This document shows, one piece after another, positions 1 to 8,284 of a DNA stretch of 34,424 nucleotides. The position numbers and the translations under genes were made by a program. The stretch is from Victivallaceae bacterium (GTDB lineage: Bacteria > Verrucomicrobiota > Lentisphaeria > Victivallales > Victivallaceae), in assembly GCA_016292515.1 (NCBI GenBank), contig JAEDIJ010000020.1, forward strand, positions 1 through 34,424, written 5' to 3'. The notes below the pieces were generated by a model. It was not told where the DNA came from. It made no database searches and saw only the letters and a program-made list of their open reading frames with translations. How positions within the stretch are numbered: position 1 is the stretch's first letter; each line of letters begins with the position of its first letter.

Positions 1-626
1 CTGTCGCCGTAATACGCGAGCGACTGATTGATCAGCCGATGAAAAATCTTTTCCCGCAGATCGGCGACCACCTGCGCGCCGACGCGACGCGTGCAGTAAC
101 CGTTGGCGTACTTGGCGATGCATTTCACCACCCACGCGAGGAGAAAGATCACGCCGTAAAGCGCGAAGACCTGCCAGGCGACCCTGCCGTCGCTTTCCCG
201 CAGTGAAAAGGTGTACGGTCTGGGCCATGAAAACCGGACTTCGTAACCGTCGATCTCGCAGGGCAGATGCAACGCCCGCAAAGTCGATTTCGCCTGTTTG
301 AGCAACTTGGTCAACTGCGGATCGGCATCGGTCGGGTGCAGAATTTCATTGACCGCGCTTTTCTTTTGCGCATCGGTGAGCGTTTCATCCTGCGCGGTGC
401 GGAGGATTTTTTCCGCCGCGACGTCCGTCGTAACCGAAGAACTTGAAATATTGGTTTCCGCGACGTTGACCAGTTGCGGCAACGCCATCAGCGCGACAAA
501 AATGGAACCGCCCACCAAGACCCCGCAGAGAATGCCGACGGTCAGCATTTTCCAATAGGGTTTGGCGTAGGAGATCATCCTCCCGTAAGTCTGGAAGGCA
601 TGACGGCGGTCGAGTTTTTCGCTCAT
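1..626 (-). CDS. MsbA-like ABC exporter, transmembrane N-terminal part (truncated by window edge)
   Basis: The frame is open from an ATG at 626 to the window edge (208 codons), so only the start of the gene is present. The protein opens with a basic segment, a membrane helix at about 26-50, a second at about 149-171, then a typical type I ABC exporter stretch (ending LINQSLAYYGD) that resembles the cytoplasmic coupling region of MsbA/lipid-flippase exporters. The ATPase domain would lie outside the window. Between the two helices sit about 95 residues with no hydrophobic segment, far longer than the short periplasmic loop usual in MsbA. The ATG follows directly on the TAA of the aminotransferase upstream (no gap), so the two are cotranscribed and probably translationally coupled. 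With a sugar aminotransferase beside it, a lipid or glycolipid export role is plausible, but the substrate cannot be read from sequence. Confidence 0.8.
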   Translation of the reverse strand, partial: MSEKLDRRHAFQTYGRMISYAKPYWKMLTVGILCGVLVGGSIFVALMALPQLVNVAETNISSSSVTTDVAAEKILRTAQDETLTDAQKKSAVNEILHPTDADPQLTKLLKQAKSTLRALHLPCEIDGYEVRFSWPRPYTFSLRESDGRVAWQVFALYGVIFLLAWVVKCIAKYANGYCTRRVGAQVVADLREKIFHRLINQSLAYYGD

Positions 627-1757
627 TTATTTTCCCTGATAAAACGCCTTGATCGCATCGACGACCGTCTGACGCTGATTTTGTGTGCATTCGCCGTAGA
701 TCGGCAACGCGAGGACTTCGCCGCTCGCCTTTTCCGATTCGGGATAATCGCCTTTTTTGCCGCCCAGTTCGGCGAAGCAGGGTTGAAGATGCAGTGAAAG
801 CGGATAGTAGACCGCACAGCCGATCTCGTGCTGATGCAGATAATCGCGCAACGCGTCGCGCTTGCCGTCGGCGACGCGGATGCAGTACTGATTGTAGATG
901 TGGCGCACCATATACGGCGCCTTGGCGGGCAGCGTGATGCGTCCGTCGGTGAGTCCGGCGGCGGCGAACATCTTTTCATAATCGGCGGCATTGCTCTGGC
1001 GCGCCGCGCTCCACGAATCCAATTTGCGCAATTTGATCGAAAGCACCGCCGCCTGCAACGCGTCGAGACGGAAATTGCCGCCGACGTACTCGTGGAAATA
1101 GGTCTTGCTCTGACCGTGATTGCGCAGAATTTTCACTTTGTCCGCTTTGGCGTTGTCGGTGCAAGTGACCGCGCCGCCGTCGCCGAAACAACCGAGATTC
1201 TTGCTCGGGAAGAAACTGAAAGCACCGTAATCGCCGATTGAGCCGACGCGCTTGCCGCGGTATTCGGCGCCGATCGCCTGACACGCATCTTCAATGACGA
1301 CAAGACCGTGCTTTTCGGCGATCGCCATAATGGGATCCATATCTGCCGCCTGTCCGAAAAGGTGGACGGGGATGATCGCACGCGTTTTCGGCGTCACCTT
1401 GGCTTCGATCGCCGCGGGATCGATGTTGAACGTCACGGGGTCGATATCGGCGAAAACCGGCTTCGCGCCGACGCGGACGATCGCGCCGACCGTCGCGAAA
1501 AAGGTGAAAGGCGTCGTGATGACTTCATCGCCGGGACCGATATTTTCCGCCATCAGGGCGACGAGCAGAGCATCCGAACCGCTGGTGACTCCGATCGCGC
1601 GTTCGCACTGGCAGTAGGCAGCGACTTCCTTCTCAAAATTTTCGACTTTGGCACCGAGGATGAACTGCTGGGCGTCGCAGATTTCCTCGATGACGGGGAG
1701 CACCTCATCTTTGAACGAGGCGTATTGGGCGCGAAGGTCAAGCAAAGGAACCGGCAT
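627..1757 (-). CDS. DegT/DnrJ/EryC1/StrS-family PLP-dependent sugar aminotransferase
   Basis: A 376-residue protein with the family fold type I layout: DLRAQY near the N-terminus, a GSDAL substrate/PLP loop at about 60-64, EDACQAIGAEYRGK with the PLP-nitrogen aspartate D157, and SFFPSKNLGCFGDGG with the Schiff-base lysine K186. Family members transfer an amino group from glutamate to a nucleotide-linked keto sugar for lipopolysaccharide, glycan or antibiotic sugars; the exact sugar is not evident. An in-frame start 20 codons upstream (1817) exists, but the ATG at 1757 is preferred because it has an AGGAG ribosome site and begins right at the conserved MPVPLLDL motif. It is the first gene of a two-gene unit with the MsbA-like exporter and has its own promoter at 1806-1834. 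Confidence 0.92.
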   Translation of the reverse strand: MPVPLLDLRAQYASFKDEVLPVIEEICDAQQFILGAKVENFEKEVAAYCQCERAIGVTSGSDALLVALMAENIGPGDEVITTPFTFFATVGAIVRVGAKPVFADIDPVTFNIDPAAIEAKVTPKTRAIIPVHLFGQAADMDPIMAIAEKHGLVVIEDACQAIGAEYRGKRVGSIGDYGAFSFFPSKNLGCFGDGGAVTCTDNAKADKVKILRNHGQSKTYFHEYVGGNFRLDALQAAVLSIKLRKLDSWSAARQSNAADYEKMFAAAGLTDGRITLPAKAPYMVRHIYNQYCIRVADGKRDALRDYLHQHEIGCAVYYPLSLHLQPCFAELGGKKGDYPESEKASGEVLALPIYGECTQNQRQTVVDAIKAFYQGK

Positions 1758-1767
1758 AGTCTGAAAT

Positions 1768-1772
1768 CTCCT
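1768..1772 (-). promoter_or_regulatory. Ribosome binding site deciding the aminotransferase start
   Basis: AGGAG on the minus strand lies 10 bases before the ATG at 1757. It supports this start over the in-frame ATG at 1817. Confidence 0.7.
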
Positions 1773-1805
1773 GATTTTTGTACGGATAAGGCTCGTTTGT
1801 ATAAT

Positions 1806-1834
1806 AATATACCACACCCGCGCGCGATTTTCAC
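1806..1834 (-). promoter_or_regulatory. Predicted sigma70-type promoter of the aminotransferase-exporter unit
   Basis: On the minus strand GTGAAA (1829-1834) and TATATT (1806-1811) are separated by 17 bases. The -10 box is a 5/6 match and the -35 box 4/6. It lies in the 118-base gap after the kinase gene, about 50 bases upstream of the aminotransferase ATG. I see no terminator in this gap, so read-through from the kinase is also possible. Confidence 0.45.
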
Positions 1835-1875
1835 GTCATTCCGGAAAAGATTTTCAAAAAAAATACGCTTTCGCA

Positions 1876-4047
1876 CTATCGCGAGGGGATCGTCAATTTC
1901 AGCGGCTCCCCGAATTTACGCCAGAAATCCTCCGGCGCAAATTCGATCGCTCCGGGGGTCAGACGCCCGCAGTAAAGCGCGTAATAAAACGCCGCCGGGC
2001 TACGGGGAGGTTGCCAATTGAGCGAACGTCCGAAAACATTGAGGAACCGCATCGTTTCCGCGCGGTGATTTTCATCCAGCGGGAAATCGAATTCCGACTC
2101 TCCGTCGATCGTGCGAAAATGCCCCATACGGGACGGTTCGACCGCCAAAACATAACAAATGCCGTGTCCGGGCAGAGAAACGGAAACGCCGAGTTGAGGG
2201 AGATTTTCCATCTGTTTCAGAAACCGGACGTAATCGGGAAACATTTTCCGGAGTGCCTGCCGGTAGCGGTCAAAGAAATCGACGCTCTCCTTGACCTCGG
2301 CAGAGGAAATGTGCGGCGGCAAAGCGATGATTTCTGCTGATCTCTGTTCAAACTGCGCACGATCATCCGCTTTTGCACAGGAGATGAAATCAAGAAAAAG
2401 TTGCTGTGCCGCTTTCTGCAATGCGGCATTCGCTTCCGCAGTCTTTGCCGCGAGAAACGCCCGATCGGCGCGCGCTTTTTCCTCCTGCTGACGCCGCAAC
2501 TCCTGCCGACGGTTTTTTTCCGCCTCCGATTGCGCCTCACGGCGGCGTTGAATTTCCAATTCGCGCACTTTTTCCGCCTCGCGGCGGGAAGCGATCTCAT
2601 CGACCGTTCTCTGATGACGCTCCTGCAACTTCCGGCGGAAGGACGATTGCCGCAACATCTCGTCGCATTGTCCCGTCGCCGCGGAAACTTCAAAAAGCCA
2701 ATTCCGCTCCTTTTCCGTTTCCGGACGGGCATATTTCCGGAAAAAAGCATCGGTGTCCCGGAGCAACGCCATTGAATTTTCGCCGGATTTTACTCTTTCC
2801 AGCAAGGCATTGCCTGCTCGAAACAACTCCTCGCGCCCGACGTGCTCGACGGGTTGGACTTGCGGTACGATCGGTTTTTCTTTCGGAGCGAAGAATTTTT
2901 TCACCGCGGAGAAGCGGTTTTGCCACCGCAGGCGGCTTTCAAGGAAAAATCCGCGCGCAAATTCCGGCATTCCGGGCGACGCGGCAAAGATGCACCCCGT
3001 CACAAAAAGCGCGACAAGAAGGACGAGCAACACCCCCGCGCCGCCGCCGAAAACAAGCCATTTCCTGCGCCGTGACCAGGGACGGCGGATCTTGACGCTG
3101 CGCGTCGTCGCCACCACTTCGCCGCGGATGAAATTTTCCAGATCGGAGATCAGTTCTTTCGGCGACTGGTAACGCTTCTCGATGTCGCGCGCCATCATCT
3201 TCAAGATAATGCGGTTCACCTCGCAACTCAAATGGTCGTAGACTTCGACCGGTGGCTGCAACTTGCCCTCGACGTGCATTTGCGCGATCTCGTCCGTCGT
3301 CGGAGCGACGTAGGGGAAACGGCCGGTCACCAGATGGTAAAACGTCGCGCCGAGACTGTAAATGTCGCTGCGCACGTCGGTCGGGACTCCCGTCAGCTGT
3401 TCGGGGCTGATGTATTGCGGAGTACCCATCACCTCGTCGGAATCATCGTCCACATCGCTTCCGGCGCGGCGCGCCAGCCCCAAATCGGCGAGTTTGGCGA
3501 AACCGCTCGCGTCGAGCATAATGTTTTCCGGCTTGATGTCCTGATGAACGATTTTCTGCTCGTTCCAAGCGGCGTCGAGCGCGCGGGCGACGTCGAGAAT
3601 GATCTTTGCCGCATCGAAACCGTCGAGCCGTTTTTTGCGTTTCAGCAGTTCCTTGCAGGTTTCGCCGCGGATCAACTCCATCGCAAAAAAGAGCACGCCG
3701 TTTTCGCGCCCCACGGCATACGCCTGGACGATATTGGGGTGATTCAATTTCGCCGCCGCGCGCGCTTCGTGCAGAAGCGATTCGGCGATTTCCGGATTCC
3801 GGCTGTATTTTTCCTGCAAGACTTTGAGCGCGACTTCGCGGTCGAGCGACAACTGCCGCGCGACGAAAATCTGCCCCATTCCGCCCGAAGTGAGCGGCCG
3901 CAGGATGAGGAAATCGCCGAGGACGACACCGGGGGCCGCCGAACTTTCCGGACGGAGGAACTTTTCGCCGCACGCGGGACACGCGATGCTCTCCTCCTCG
4001 CCGGTCACCGGAAATATCTCCTGACAATGTTCACAAAAAAACCGCAT
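1876..4047 (-). CDS. Membrane-anchored PknB-type Ser/Thr protein kinase with N-terminal zinc ribbon
   Basis: A 723-residue protein. Residues 5-26 hold two CxxC pairs (C5/C8, C23/C26), a zinc ribbon. The kinase domain spans about 45-310: glycine loop LTSGGMGQIF, catalytic-site lysine K75 (VALKVL), catalytic loop VHQDIKPEN with D170 and N175 (HQD instead of HRD), DLG with D188, an activation-loop end MGTPQYISPEQL, and SDIYSLG of helix F. All residues needed for activity are present. A basic stretch precedes one membrane helix at about 330-353. The extracytoplasmic part begins with a proline-rich linker and has a highly charged coiled coil at about 466-545, then a C-terminal region of unknown fold. 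No PASTA, WD40 or TPR sensor is seen. The gene starts 3 bases after the foldase gene stop, so they form one operon. Confidence 0.92.
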   Translation of the reverse strand: MRFFCEHCQEIFPVTGEEESIACPACGEKFLRPESSAAPGVVLGDFLILRPLTSGGMGQIFVARQLSLDREVALKVLQEKYSRNPEIAESLLHEARAAAKLNHPNIVQAYAVGRENGVLFFAMELIRGETCKELLKRKKRLDGFDAAKIILDVARALDAAWNEQKIVHQDIKPENIMLDASGFAKLADLGLARRAGSDVDDDSDEVMGTPQYISPEQLTGVPTDVRSDIYSLGATFYHLVTGRFPYVAPTTDEIAQMHVEGKLQPPVEVYDHLSCEVNRIILKMMARDIEKRYQSPKELISDLENFIRGEVVATTRSVKIRRPWSRRRKWLVFGGGAGVLLVLLVALFVTGCIFAASPGMPEFARGFFLESRLRWQNRFSAVKKFFAPKEKPIVPQVQPVEHVGREELFRAGNALLERVKSGENSMALLRDTDAFFRKYARPETEKERNWLFEVSAATGQCDEMLRQSSFRRKLQERHQRTVDEIASRREAEKVRELEIQRRREAQSEAEKNRRQELRRQQEEKARADRAFLAAKTAEANAALQKAAQQLFLDFISCAKADDRAQFEQRSAEIIALPPHISSAEVKESVDFFDRYRQALRKMFPDYVRFLKQMENLPQLGVSVSLPGHGICYVLAVEPSRMGHFRTIDGESEFDFPLDENHRAETMRFLNVFGRSLNWQPPRSPAAFYYALYCGRLTPGAIEFAPEDFWRKFGEPLKLTIPSR

Positions 4048-4050
4048 CGT

Positions 4051-5025
4051 TTACTCCGGAAAAAAATAACGGATGATCGCCTTGCGGCGCAGAGATTCCA
4101 CATATTGCCGGCGCACGATCTCGCGCATTTCGATTTCCAGTTTTTTCCGGATGGCGTCCTTGGACTGCTCGAAACCGTTTTCGACGGCATTGTGAAACGC
4201 GAGCACTTTGAGAAAAGCGACGCCGTCGGCAGTCCGGATCGGCCCGTAGATCTTGCCCGCCCGGGGATCGATGATCGCCTCGACGAATTCCCGGCGCAAC
4301 CGTTTGCGCTCGATCACGCCGAGTGCTCCGCCCCGATCCGCGCCCGGCCCGGCGGTGTAGCGGTACGCCAATTCCGCGAAACGCTCCGGATATTTGGCGA
4401 GCGTTTCTTTGATATCGGCAACGGCGGCGGCGTGATCCTGCCGCTCGGGATCGAGCAAAATCATCGCGAGTTCCAGAGACTCCGGCTGAATGAATTCATC
4501 CGGATGCGCTTCGTAGTATTGATAGATGTCGCGCGGCGTGATCGTGATCCGCGTCGCATATTGCCGGAAAAGCATCAACTGCACGATCATATGGTCTTCG
4601 ACCTGCTTGCGGAATTCAGCGAGCGACGTGCCGCCCTCCTCCAATTTGCGGGAAAATTCCAAACGGCTGCGCACTCCCATTTTGGTCGCGGCGGCATCCA
4701 GTTCCGACTCGATGTCGCGGTTGGGGATCTTGTATTCCCCCTCGCGGTAATCGGCGATGATGAGTTTGCGGTCGATGAGATCGTCGACCGCTTTGCGCCG
4801 CAGATCGAGGATCGCTTTTTCCAACTCCTTGCCGGAGCGGCTGTTGTAAAGCTGATACTCCTCCGCCCGTGTCCTGCCGATGATATCTTCCAGCGTGATC
4901 GCCTCTCCGTTGACGGAAGCAAGCACCGAATCCATCTGGTTATCGGAAGCGCGCAAGGTGAAATCCGCCGCGAGCGTCACTCCCGCGCAGAAAAAAAATC
5001 CCGCCAAAAAGCAAATCCGAATCAT
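4051..5025 (-). CDS. Secreted SurA/PpiC-like peptidyl-prolyl isomerase/chaperone
   Basis: A 324-residue protein with a signal peptide (hydrophobic 4-20, ending TLAA before DF). A SurA-N-like helical chaperone part covers about 33-180 (VLASVNGEAITLEDI, the typical opening after the signal, and RKAVDDLIDRKLI). A parvulin-like part follows at about 183-278, with YTAGPGADRGGALG and YGPIRTADGVAFLKV matching the parvulin GG-LG and PV-T-G motifs. The family helps outer-membrane or envelope proteins fold in the periplasm. The track start is a GTG at 5031; the ATG at 5025 is preferred because an AGGTGG stretch lies just ahead, although its spacing is short. Cotranscription with the kinase suggests a shared envelope-stress or envelope-assembly context, which is inference. 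Confidence 0.82.
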   Translation of the reverse strand: MIRICFLAGFFFCAGVTLAADFTLRASDNQMDSVLASVNGEAITLEDIIGRTRAEEYQLYNSRSGKELEKAILDLRRKAVDDLIDRKLIIADYREGEYKIPNRDIESELDAAATKMGVRSRLEFSRKLEEGGTSLAEFRKQVEDHMIVQLMLFRQYATRITITPRDIYQYYEAHPDEFIQPESLELAMILLDPERQDHAAAVADIKETLAKYPERFAELAYRYTAGPGADRGGALGVIERKRLRREFVEAIIDPRAGKIYGPIRTADGVAFLKVLAFHNAVENGFEQSKDAIRKKLEIEMREIVRRQYVESLRRKAIIRYFFPE

Positions 5026-5054
5026 AACCACCTGTCCGCAATCTTCTTTTGCAA

Positions 5055-5096
5055 TTGCCGTTTATCCAATATAGCGCATAAACGGCAAGTTTTCAA
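5055..5096 (-). promoter_or_regulatory. Promoter with perfect 11-bp inverted repeat upstream of the foldase-kinase operon
   Basis: On the minus strand TTGAAA (5091-5096) and TATATT (5068-5073) are separated by 17 bases, a strong sigma70-like promoter. TTGCCGTTTAT (5055-5065) and its exact reverse complement ATAAACGGCAA (5078-5088) surround the -10 box with a 12-base spacer. Transcription should start near 5061, so the transcript would not hold both arms; this points to a protein-binding operator and not an RNA hairpin. Confidence 0.6.
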
Positions 5097-5100
5097 ATAA

Positions 5101-5136
5101 AGAAAAAAACGGCCCCGCGGTTTGAGCGCGGAGCCG
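5101..5136 (-). terminator. Rho-independent terminator of the RND pump operon
   Basis: Arms 5110-5119 and 5127-5136 pair over 10 positions with one mismatch (C5114 against A5132), loop GTTTGAG-type, followed on the minus strand by a run of seven T (5109-5103). It lies 19 bases after the stop of the RND gene and immediately before the promoter of the next operon. Confidence 0.85.
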
Positions 5137-5154
5137 GACAACGGTTGCGACCGG

Positions 5155-8100
5155 TTATTTCTTGCGGTGCGTCAATTTGGCGACGGCAGTCCGCATCTTT
5201 TCGACCATCGAATATAATGCGGGGATGAAAATGATCCCGACGACGGTCGCGAGCAACATTCCGTAAAAAGTCGTCACGCCGATCGCCTGACGGCTGCCGG
5301 CACCGGCACCGCTGGCGATAACCAGCGGGAAAACGCCGAAAAGGAAACTCCACGCCGTCATCAGCACGGCGCGGTAACGCAGATTGGCGCCGTTGACGGC
5401 GGCTTCCTCGATCGGAAGACCGCGTTCGCGCTCCTGCTTGGAAAACTCGACCATCAAAATCGCGTTTTTGGCGGCAAGTCCGATCAGCATCACCAGTCCC
5501 AACTGGGCGTAGATGCTCAAACTGCCGTTTTTCCAGAAGTAGAGACCGAGCAACGCGCCGAGCGAAGCGAAAGCGACCGACAGCATCACCGAGAGCGGCA
5601 TCGTCCAGCTCTCATACTGCGCCACCAGAAAGAGGTAGGCGAAAATCAGTGCCATCGCCAGCAGGAAAAGGATGCGCCCTTCGTTGGCGCGCTCCTGATA
5701 ACTGATGCCCGTCCATTCAACGCGGTACTGATCTTTGGTCTTGACGTTTTCGATGACGTTCATCAATTCGCTGGAAGTAATGCCGGGATTGGCTTGCGCG
5801 TTAATCTCGGCGCAGGTCTGACGGTTGAAGCGTTTGATCTGCTTCGGCCCGACGGTGTAGCGCAACGACGCGAGCGAGGAAAGCGGAACCATCTCGCCCT
5901 TGTCGTTGTTGACCATAATGCTCAAAATATCCTCCGGTTTCTCGCGCTCGTCGGCGACCGACTGGATCTTGACGTCAAAAGCGTAACCGAGGATGTTGAA
6001 ATCGTTGATGTAGAGCGATGCGAGCTTGCTCTGCAACGAAGTGTAGATATTGCTGATCGGCACGCCGAGCGTTTCCGCCTTTTCCCGGTCGATGTCGAGA
6101 AAGAGCTGCGGGGTGTCCGCGTTGTAATTGCTGTTGGCGTACATCACTTTGGGATTCTGAAAGAGCGCGCCGATCATCTTTTTGGTCTCATTGGAAAGAT
6201 CGACCGGATCGACTTCGCCGCTTCCCGTGAGCATAAAGGTCGCGCCGCCCGTCGCGCCGAGCCCCATGATCGCGGGCGGCGTGAAAGCGATGACCCGCGC
6301 GGTGGGAAGCGTATTGCCGATGCCCTGGATTTTGGCGAGCATCGCGCCGATCTGCATATCGGGCGAGGTGCGCCGATCCCATTTTTCGAGGTGGATGATC
6401 GCCATCGCGGCGTTTTCCGCCAGACCGTTGAGCATACTGTAACCGGAAACCGTCATCACGCTTTCGATGCCGGGCATCCCGATGAGTTTGCTCTCCAATT
6501 CCCGCACCGCCTGCAAGGTTCTCGCTTGCGTCGCGCCGGGGGCGAGTTCGAGGTTGCACATCACGCACGCCTTGTCCTCCTGCGGCAGGAAACTGCCCGG
6601 CAGACGGTTGTAGATGAAATAGTTCAAAAAGAGCACGACGACAAAGATGAGCAATGTCAGAAGCGAACGGCGCACGAGAAGTTTCACCACGCTCAAATAA
6701 ATTTTACGCGAAAAATCCATTCCCGCGTTGAAAGGCGCAAAAATTTTGGGTTTCACCTTGCTCGGCGGACGCATGATCAGGCCGCAGACCGCCGGACTCA
6801 GCGTCATCGCGACAAAAGTCGAGAGGCAGAGCGAAATGCACATCGTAAAGGCGAACTGGATGTAGATGTTGCCGACCATACCGCCGTAGAAAGCCAGCGG
6901 CAGATAGCACGCCACCGTCACCAGCGTCGTCGCGATGATCGCGCCCGTGATCTGCTTCATACTCTTGGAGGCGGCCTCCTTGGCGGAAAGCCCTTCGCGC
7001 TCCATCAGGCTCTGCGTGTTTTCGACGACGACGATCGCGTCATCGACGAGCGAGCCGATCACGAGGATCAGTCCGAACATCGTCAGCACGTTGATGCTGA
7101 AATTCATCGCGAGCATAAAGGGGAACGTCGCCAAGAGCGACACCGGGATCGCCAGCGTCGGGACGAGCGTCGCCCGCCAGTCCTGCAAGAACAAGTAGGT
7201 GATCAGCACCACCAAAAGCAACGCGACGATCAGCGTTTCGACGATCTCGTGGATCGAGATCGTGATGAATTCAGTCGGGTCGTAGGTGATGTCGTAGCGG
7301 ACCCCTTTGGGGAAACGTTTCGACAACTCGTTCAGCGTCGCGCGGACGCGCTGGATCGTATCGAGCGCGTTGGCGTCGTCACTGCGGTAGATCGCCATGG
7401 CGACCCCCTCGACGCCGTTCAGGAAGGCGTGTCCGTAATAGTTTTTGGAGCCGAGGTCGCTCCGCGCGATATCCGACAGACGGATGATCGTGCCGTCGCC
7501 GTTGCTGCGCACGATGATATTGTCGAATTCCTCCGGACTTTTAAGTCGCCCCTGGACGTTGAGTTTGAATTCCATATACTGACTGCTGCCCTCGGAACCG
7601 ACACTGCCGACGGCGCCCATCAGATTCTGTTTTTTGATCGCGTCGACGACTTCGGCGTAACTTACTTTGAGCGCCGCCATCCGCACGGGATCGAGCCAGA
7701 CGCGCATCGCGTATTCCTGCGTCGCCATAATGTCGGCGTCGGAAATGCCGTCGATACGGGCGATCGGGTCGCGGACTTCCGCCGTGACGTAATTGCAGAG
7801 CTGCAAGACCGACATTTCGCTGAAATCGGTGATGAAATTGACCACCGCCAGCATATCGGTCGAGCGTTTGCCGACCTGAATGCCGTAGGCAAGCACTTCC
7901 GACGGCAGCGACGGCTCGGCGCGGCGCACTGCATTCTGCACGTTGACCATCGCGATATCGCTGTCGGTGCCGCTTTTGAACGTGATGGTGCAACTGTACA
8001 TCCCGCTGTTGTCGCTGGTACTGGTGAAGTAAAGCATATCCTCGACGCCGTTGATCTCCGATTCGATCGGAAAACCGACGGTATCGGCGACGACTTCACA

Positions 8101-8262
8101 GCTCGCGCCGACGTAAAAGGTGCGCACGAAAATCTGCGGCGGCGCGATCTCGGGATATTCCGCGATCGGGATCTGCCGCAAACAGATCACACCGAGAAGC
8201 ACCATCACCAGACTGATGACGAAAGCGAGTTTCGGTCGCTGAATGAAAATCTGGGAGAACAT
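5155..8262 (-). CDS. RND (HAE1-family) inner-membrane multidrug efflux transporter
   Basis: A 1035-residue AcrB-like proton antiporter, close to the usual 1030-1050. It starts MFSQIFIQRPKLAF, with the first membrane helix, the conserved IPIAEYPEIAPP, a first periplasmic part up to about 335, helices 2-6, and the proton-relay pair D407-D408 in IGSLVDDAIVVVEN of TM4, at the same numbers as in E. coli AcrB. The second repeat follows, ending with FGVFPLVIASGAGAGSRQAIG and the last helix. It exports hydrophobic or amphiphilic compounds through a trimer that docks to the adaptor encoded upstream and to an outer-membrane channel. No TolC-type gene is in the window, so the channel must come from elsewhere. 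The gene starts 22 bases after the adaptor stop and ends before a strong terminator. Confidence 0.96.
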   Translation of the reverse strand: MFSQIFIQRPKLAFVISLVMVLLGVICLRQIPIAEYPEIAPPQIFVRTFYVGASCEVVADTVGFPIESEINGVEDMLYFTSTSDNSGMYSCTITFKSGTDSDIAMVNVQNAVRRAEPSLPSEVLAYGIQVGKRSTDMLAVVNFITDFSEMSVLQLCNYVTAEVRDPIARIDGISDADIMATQEYAMRVWLDPVRMAALKVSYAEVVDAIKKQNLMGAVGSVGSEGSSQYMEFKLNVQGRLKSPEEFDNIIVRSNGDGTIIRLSDIARSDLGSKNYYGHAFLNGVEGVAMAIYRSDDANALDTIQRVRATLNELSKRFPKGVRYDITYDPTEFITISIHEIVETLIVALLLVVLITYLFLQDWRATLVPTLAIPVSLLATFPFMLAMNFSINVLTMFGLILVIGSLVDDAIVVVENTQSLMEREGLSAKEAASKSMKQITGAIIATTLVTVACYLPLAFYGGMVGNIYIQFAFTMCISLCLSTFVAMTLSPAVCGLIMRPPSKVKPKIFAPFNAGMDFSRKIYLSVVKLLVRRSLLTLLIFVVVLFLNYFIYNRLPGSFLPQEDKACVMCNLELAPGATQARTLQAVRELESKLIGMPGIESVMTVSGYSMLNGLAENAAMAIIHLEKWDRRTSPDMQIGAMLAKIQGIGNTLPTARVIAFTPPAIMGLGATGGATFMLTGSGEVDPVDLSNETKKMIGALFQNPKVMYANSNYNADTPQLFLDIDREKAETLGVPISNIYTSLQSKLASLYINDFNILGYAFDVKIQSVADEREKPEDILSIMVNNDKGEMVPLSSLASLRYTVGPKQIKRFNRQTCAEINAQANPGITSSELMNVIENVKTKDQYRVEWTGISYQERANEGRILFLLAMALIFAYLFLVAQYESWTMPLSVMLSVAFASLGALLGLYFWKNGSLSIYAQLGLVMLIGLAAKNAILMVEFSKQERERGLPIEEAAVNGANLRYRAVLMTAWSFLFGVFPLVIASGAGAGSRQAIGVTTFYGMLLATVVGIIFIPALYSMVEKMRTAVAKLTHRKK

Positions 8263-8284
8263 CGTTTCCTGCCCTTTCCGCCGC

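Noticed and set aside
3232..5100. A stop-free plus-strand frame of 622 codons opposite the kinase and foldase genes
   Set aside because: Antisense shadow of two conserved genes; it would also run through the palindromic promoter.
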